The position numbers and the translations under genes are program-made. From JBCAWW01 sp039024315 (GTDB taxonomy: Bacteria > Bacteroidota > Bacteroidia > J057), in assembly GCA_039024315.1 (NCBI GenBank), contig JBCCQN010000007.1, positions 1 through 64,000 on the forward strand: a stretch of DNA of 64,000 nucleotides, given 5' to 3'. The notes beneath the pieces are model-generated. The model was not told the DNA's origin and did no database searches. It worked only from the letters and a program-made list of their open reading frames with translations. Of the stretch, positions 62,405 through 64,000 are shown piece after piece (within the stretch, counting starts at the first letter, position 1; every line of letters begins with the position of its first letter).

Positions 62405-62448
62405 AAAAACGAGATGCTTTGTATCCTACTCGTTTTTCGCTAACTTGC
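62405..62448 (+). promoter_or_regulatory. rep promoter with half-iteron inverted repeat (operator)
   Basis: AAAAACGAG (62405-62413) and CTCGTTTTT (62429-62437) form a perfect inverted repeat built from the iteron's ACGAG. It overlaps a likely promoter, TTTG (62418-62421), 19 bases, TAACTTGC (62441-62448). In Rep_3 plasmids, Rep dimers bind such inverted half-iterons and repress their own gene. Confidence 0.65.
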
Positions 62449-62462
62449 CCAAAATCAATCGG

Positions 62463-63824
62463 ATGACTCAAGTTGCAAAAAAGCGTCGGGTGCCCAGTGG
62501 CAAGCTGGTCGTCAAGGACAACAAACTGATCAACTCCCGTTACAATCTTTCGGTTTCGGAAGTGCGGCTGTTTTTGTCCATGATCGCGCAGATCAGAAGA
62601 GACGATAAGGACTTCAAGACCTATCGCATCCAGATCAGCGAATTTGCCGATGCCCTGGGGACGAGTTCGAAAAATATCTACGACCGCGCCAAAGACACTT
62701 CCAAGCGACTGATGGAACAGGTGATGGTAATCGAGGAAGAAGACGGTCCTTTGCAGGTAGCCTTGATCAGTAGTGCCAAATACTACGAAGGCAAGGGCTA
62801 TATGGACCTGCGCTTTGATCCCTCGCTCAAACCCTATCTGCTTCAGCTTAAGGAAAAGTTTACCGCCTACGACATCAGCAACGTCCTGCAATTGCAGAGT
62901 GCCTATTCGATCCGCATCTATGAGCTGCTCAAGCAGTACGAGAGTATCGGGGAGCGGACCTTCCAGCTGGCGGAGCTCAAAGAGATCCTCGGCGTCGCCA
63001 ATCGCTACACCCGTTATAATGACTTCAAGCGCTATGTCTTATTACAGGCCGAAAAGGAGTTGCGTCTCTACTGCGATATCCATTTCGAATTTGAGGAGCG
63101 CAAACGAGGTCGCAAGATTGCCGAGATTCGCTTTATCATCAAAGGCGGCAAAGCCAGTAGCGTCCAGCCCGCCAAATTGGTGGAGAGTCCCATCCGCGAA
63201 CAATTGGAGCGCATGGGCCTGAAAGCCAACCAAATTGACCGCATTATCGGCAGCACTCCTTTGGCCACCATCGAGAAGGTCGTCCAATATACTCAGACGC
63301 GTTATCGCGAAGTGATGGGCACCGAAGACGAGATCCGTAATCTTCCTGCCTACCTCATCAAAGTATTAGAGGCCGAAACCGTCAATCCAGAATTTGTCCA
63401 GGACGAGCAAGCCGCCCAGGAAGCCAAAGCTCAACAGCAAGCCCATGTTCAGGCGCAAGCAGCCGCCTTACAACAGCAGCAAGCCCTGATCGAGCAAATC
63501 CAGGAAAAATACCGCGCCTACCGCAAATCCCGCTACCAAAAGCGCGCCCAAAAAGCCAGCGAACGCGAGTGGCAGGCTTTTGAAGAACACATTCGTTCTA
63601 ATCCCTTCCTCGCTGGCAAATACATCCAGGACGGCAAACTCCAACGCGAGGCCGCCGACATCCCCTTCTGGCTCGGCTCTTTCCTGATCGACAACGAATG
63701 GCCCGATACCCCAGAGAACTTCATCAGCTGGGTCTACGAGCAGGAAGGCTATGCTTTAGAGTACGAGCCGCGCAATGGGGAAGCGCAGTATCGGATTACT
63801 GGTAAGCAGAATAAGTTGTTTTAG
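62463..63824 (+). CDS. Rep_3-family replication initiator
   Basis: 453 residues from the ATG at 62463 (MTQVAKKRRVPSGKLVVKDNKLINSRY); the frame extends to 62349 through iterons and the operator, so the later start is chosen. NLSVSEVRLFLSMIAQI (~35-51), YRIQISEFADALGTSSKNIYDRAKDTS and LQLQSAYSIRIYELLKQY are the two winged-helix domains of Rep_3 (RepB/pi-like) initiators. The C-terminus has a glutamine/alanine-rich coiled coil (~315-355) and a basic tail, an extension beyond the usual ~300-residue form. It binds the iterons just upstream. Its stop codon overlaps the end of a convergent toxin gene. Confidence 0.93.
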   Translation: MTQVAKKRRVPSGKLVVKDNKLINSRYNLSVSEVRLFLSMIAQIRRDDKDFKTYRIQISEFADALGTSSKNIYDRAKDTSKRLMEQVMVIEEEDGPLQVALISSAKYYEGKGYMDLRFDPSLKPYLLQLKEKFTAYDISNVLQLQSAYSIRIYELLKQYESIGERTFQLAELKEILGVANRYTRYNDFKRYVLLQAEKELRLYCDIHFEFEERKRGRKIAEIRFIIKGGKASSVQPAKLVESPIREQLERMGLKANQIDRIIGSTPLATIEKVVQYTQTRYREVMGTEDEIRNLPAYLIKVLEAETVNPEFVQDEQAAQEAKAQQQAHVQAQAAALQQQQALIEQIQEKYRAYRKSRYQKRAQKASEREWQAFEEHIRSNPFLAGKYIQDGKLQREAADIPFWLGSFLIDNEWPDTPENFISWVYEQEGYALEYEPRNGEAQYRITGKQNKLF

Positions 63825-64000
63825 GCTTCTCTCCATCCATCTTTACGGGCTGCCTGAGGCCAAACGGCGGCAATATAGATAAAGGTCTGATGGAAAAAGT
63901 AGTAGATGGTGTAAGGAAACTTCTGAAGATGGGCTCTTCGAAAAACAGCGTCTTCTTGTTGAAACTGTTGCGGATTTTGACTGATTCGGTCCAAGAAATG
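63821..64000 (-). CDS. RelE/ParE-type toxin, C-terminal part (cut by window end)
   Basis: 59 codons read in from the right edge to TAA at 63823-63821. The sequence contains FLDRISQNPQQF, then FRRAHLQKFPYTIYYFFHQ and IYIAAVWPQAARKDGW, the C-terminal pattern of RelE/ParE toxins (Arg...FPY..YY...I...AV.....R...W). The antitoxin should lie beyond 64000. It overlaps the rep stop by 3-4 bases tail-to-tail. The likely role is plasmid addiction. Confidence 0.8.
   Translation of the reverse strand, partial: HFLDRISQNPQQFQQEDAVFRRAHLQKFPYTIYYFFHQTFIYIAAVWPQAARKDGWREA

Overview
The window looks like a large mobilizable plasmid, or plasmid-derived replicon, of a Bacteroidota bacterium. The evidence is Por-secretion (T9SS) C-terminal sorting domains, BfmA/BtgA and DUF5712 mobilization proteins, Bacteroidota-style RHS giants, ArdC and RadC accessory genes, a Rep_3 initiator and a ParA. 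A Saprospiria-like host is my guess only; no rRNA or tRNA is present to test it.

Layout. (1) 0.4-11.1 kb: a complete type III-B (Cmr) CRISPR locus on the + strand, ordered NrN, CorA, cmr1, cas10/cmr2, cmr3, cmr4, cmr5, cmr6, cas6, leader, then a 12-repeat array. Cas10 keeps the GGDD palm but has no room for an HD nuclease. A CorA-family membrane protein plus a DHH-type phosphodiesterase (NrN) is the signature of the SAM-AMP signalling branch of type III immunity. No cas1/cas2 is visible. (2) 11.2-19.8 kb: a long minus-strand run. It holds mobilization genes (BfmA, relaxase, coupling protein) followed within a few bases by a response regulator, a TPR histidine kinase, a T9SS M4 metallopeptidase and an outer-membrane protein. 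A candidate oriT lies upstream. (3) 20.2-25.1 kb: four single-gene minus-strand backbone units (ParB-like, ArdC-like, SSB, RadC). Each has its own upstream ~90-170 bp repeated element, and terminators are visible after each gene. (4) 25.4-32.8 kb: an AT-rich cassette of three surface or conflict-type genes bracketed by a 98-bp direct repeat. (5) 33-48 kb: a Bacteroidota RHS pair ending in a short variable toxin-like tail, a remnant lipoprotein, an IS630-like transposase fragment and another lipoprotein. (6) 48-53.6 kb: a three-gene MoxR ATPase / CHAT protease / PKD plus vWA-like membrane protein operon that resembles the NTP-dependent ternary conflict systems. (7) 54-64 kb: backbone again, with KilA-N, a membrane protein carrying a C-terminal HTH, a small HTH protein, a primase-like protein, a small basic partition partner and ParA. 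An iteron origin with about 20 iterons, a perfect DnaA box and an operator/promoter precedes the Rep_3 initiator, and a RelE/ParE toxin is cut by the window end.

The parts fit one replicon. Rep, iterons, ParA and its partner handle replication and segregation. The mob genes and oriT allow transfer with a helper. Two defence modules (type III CRISPR and the CHAT/MoxR operon), a polymorphic toxin and a toxin-antitoxin gene are cargo. A previously unrecognised (to me) 16-bp hairpin repeat, GCGTT plus a covarying 4-bp stem closed by a 3-nt loop, occurs about 14 times. All copies lie in the backbone (12-25 kb and 55-62 kb); I found none in the CRISPR locus or in the 25-54 kb cargo. Functions were assigned by reading motifs; no database search was run.
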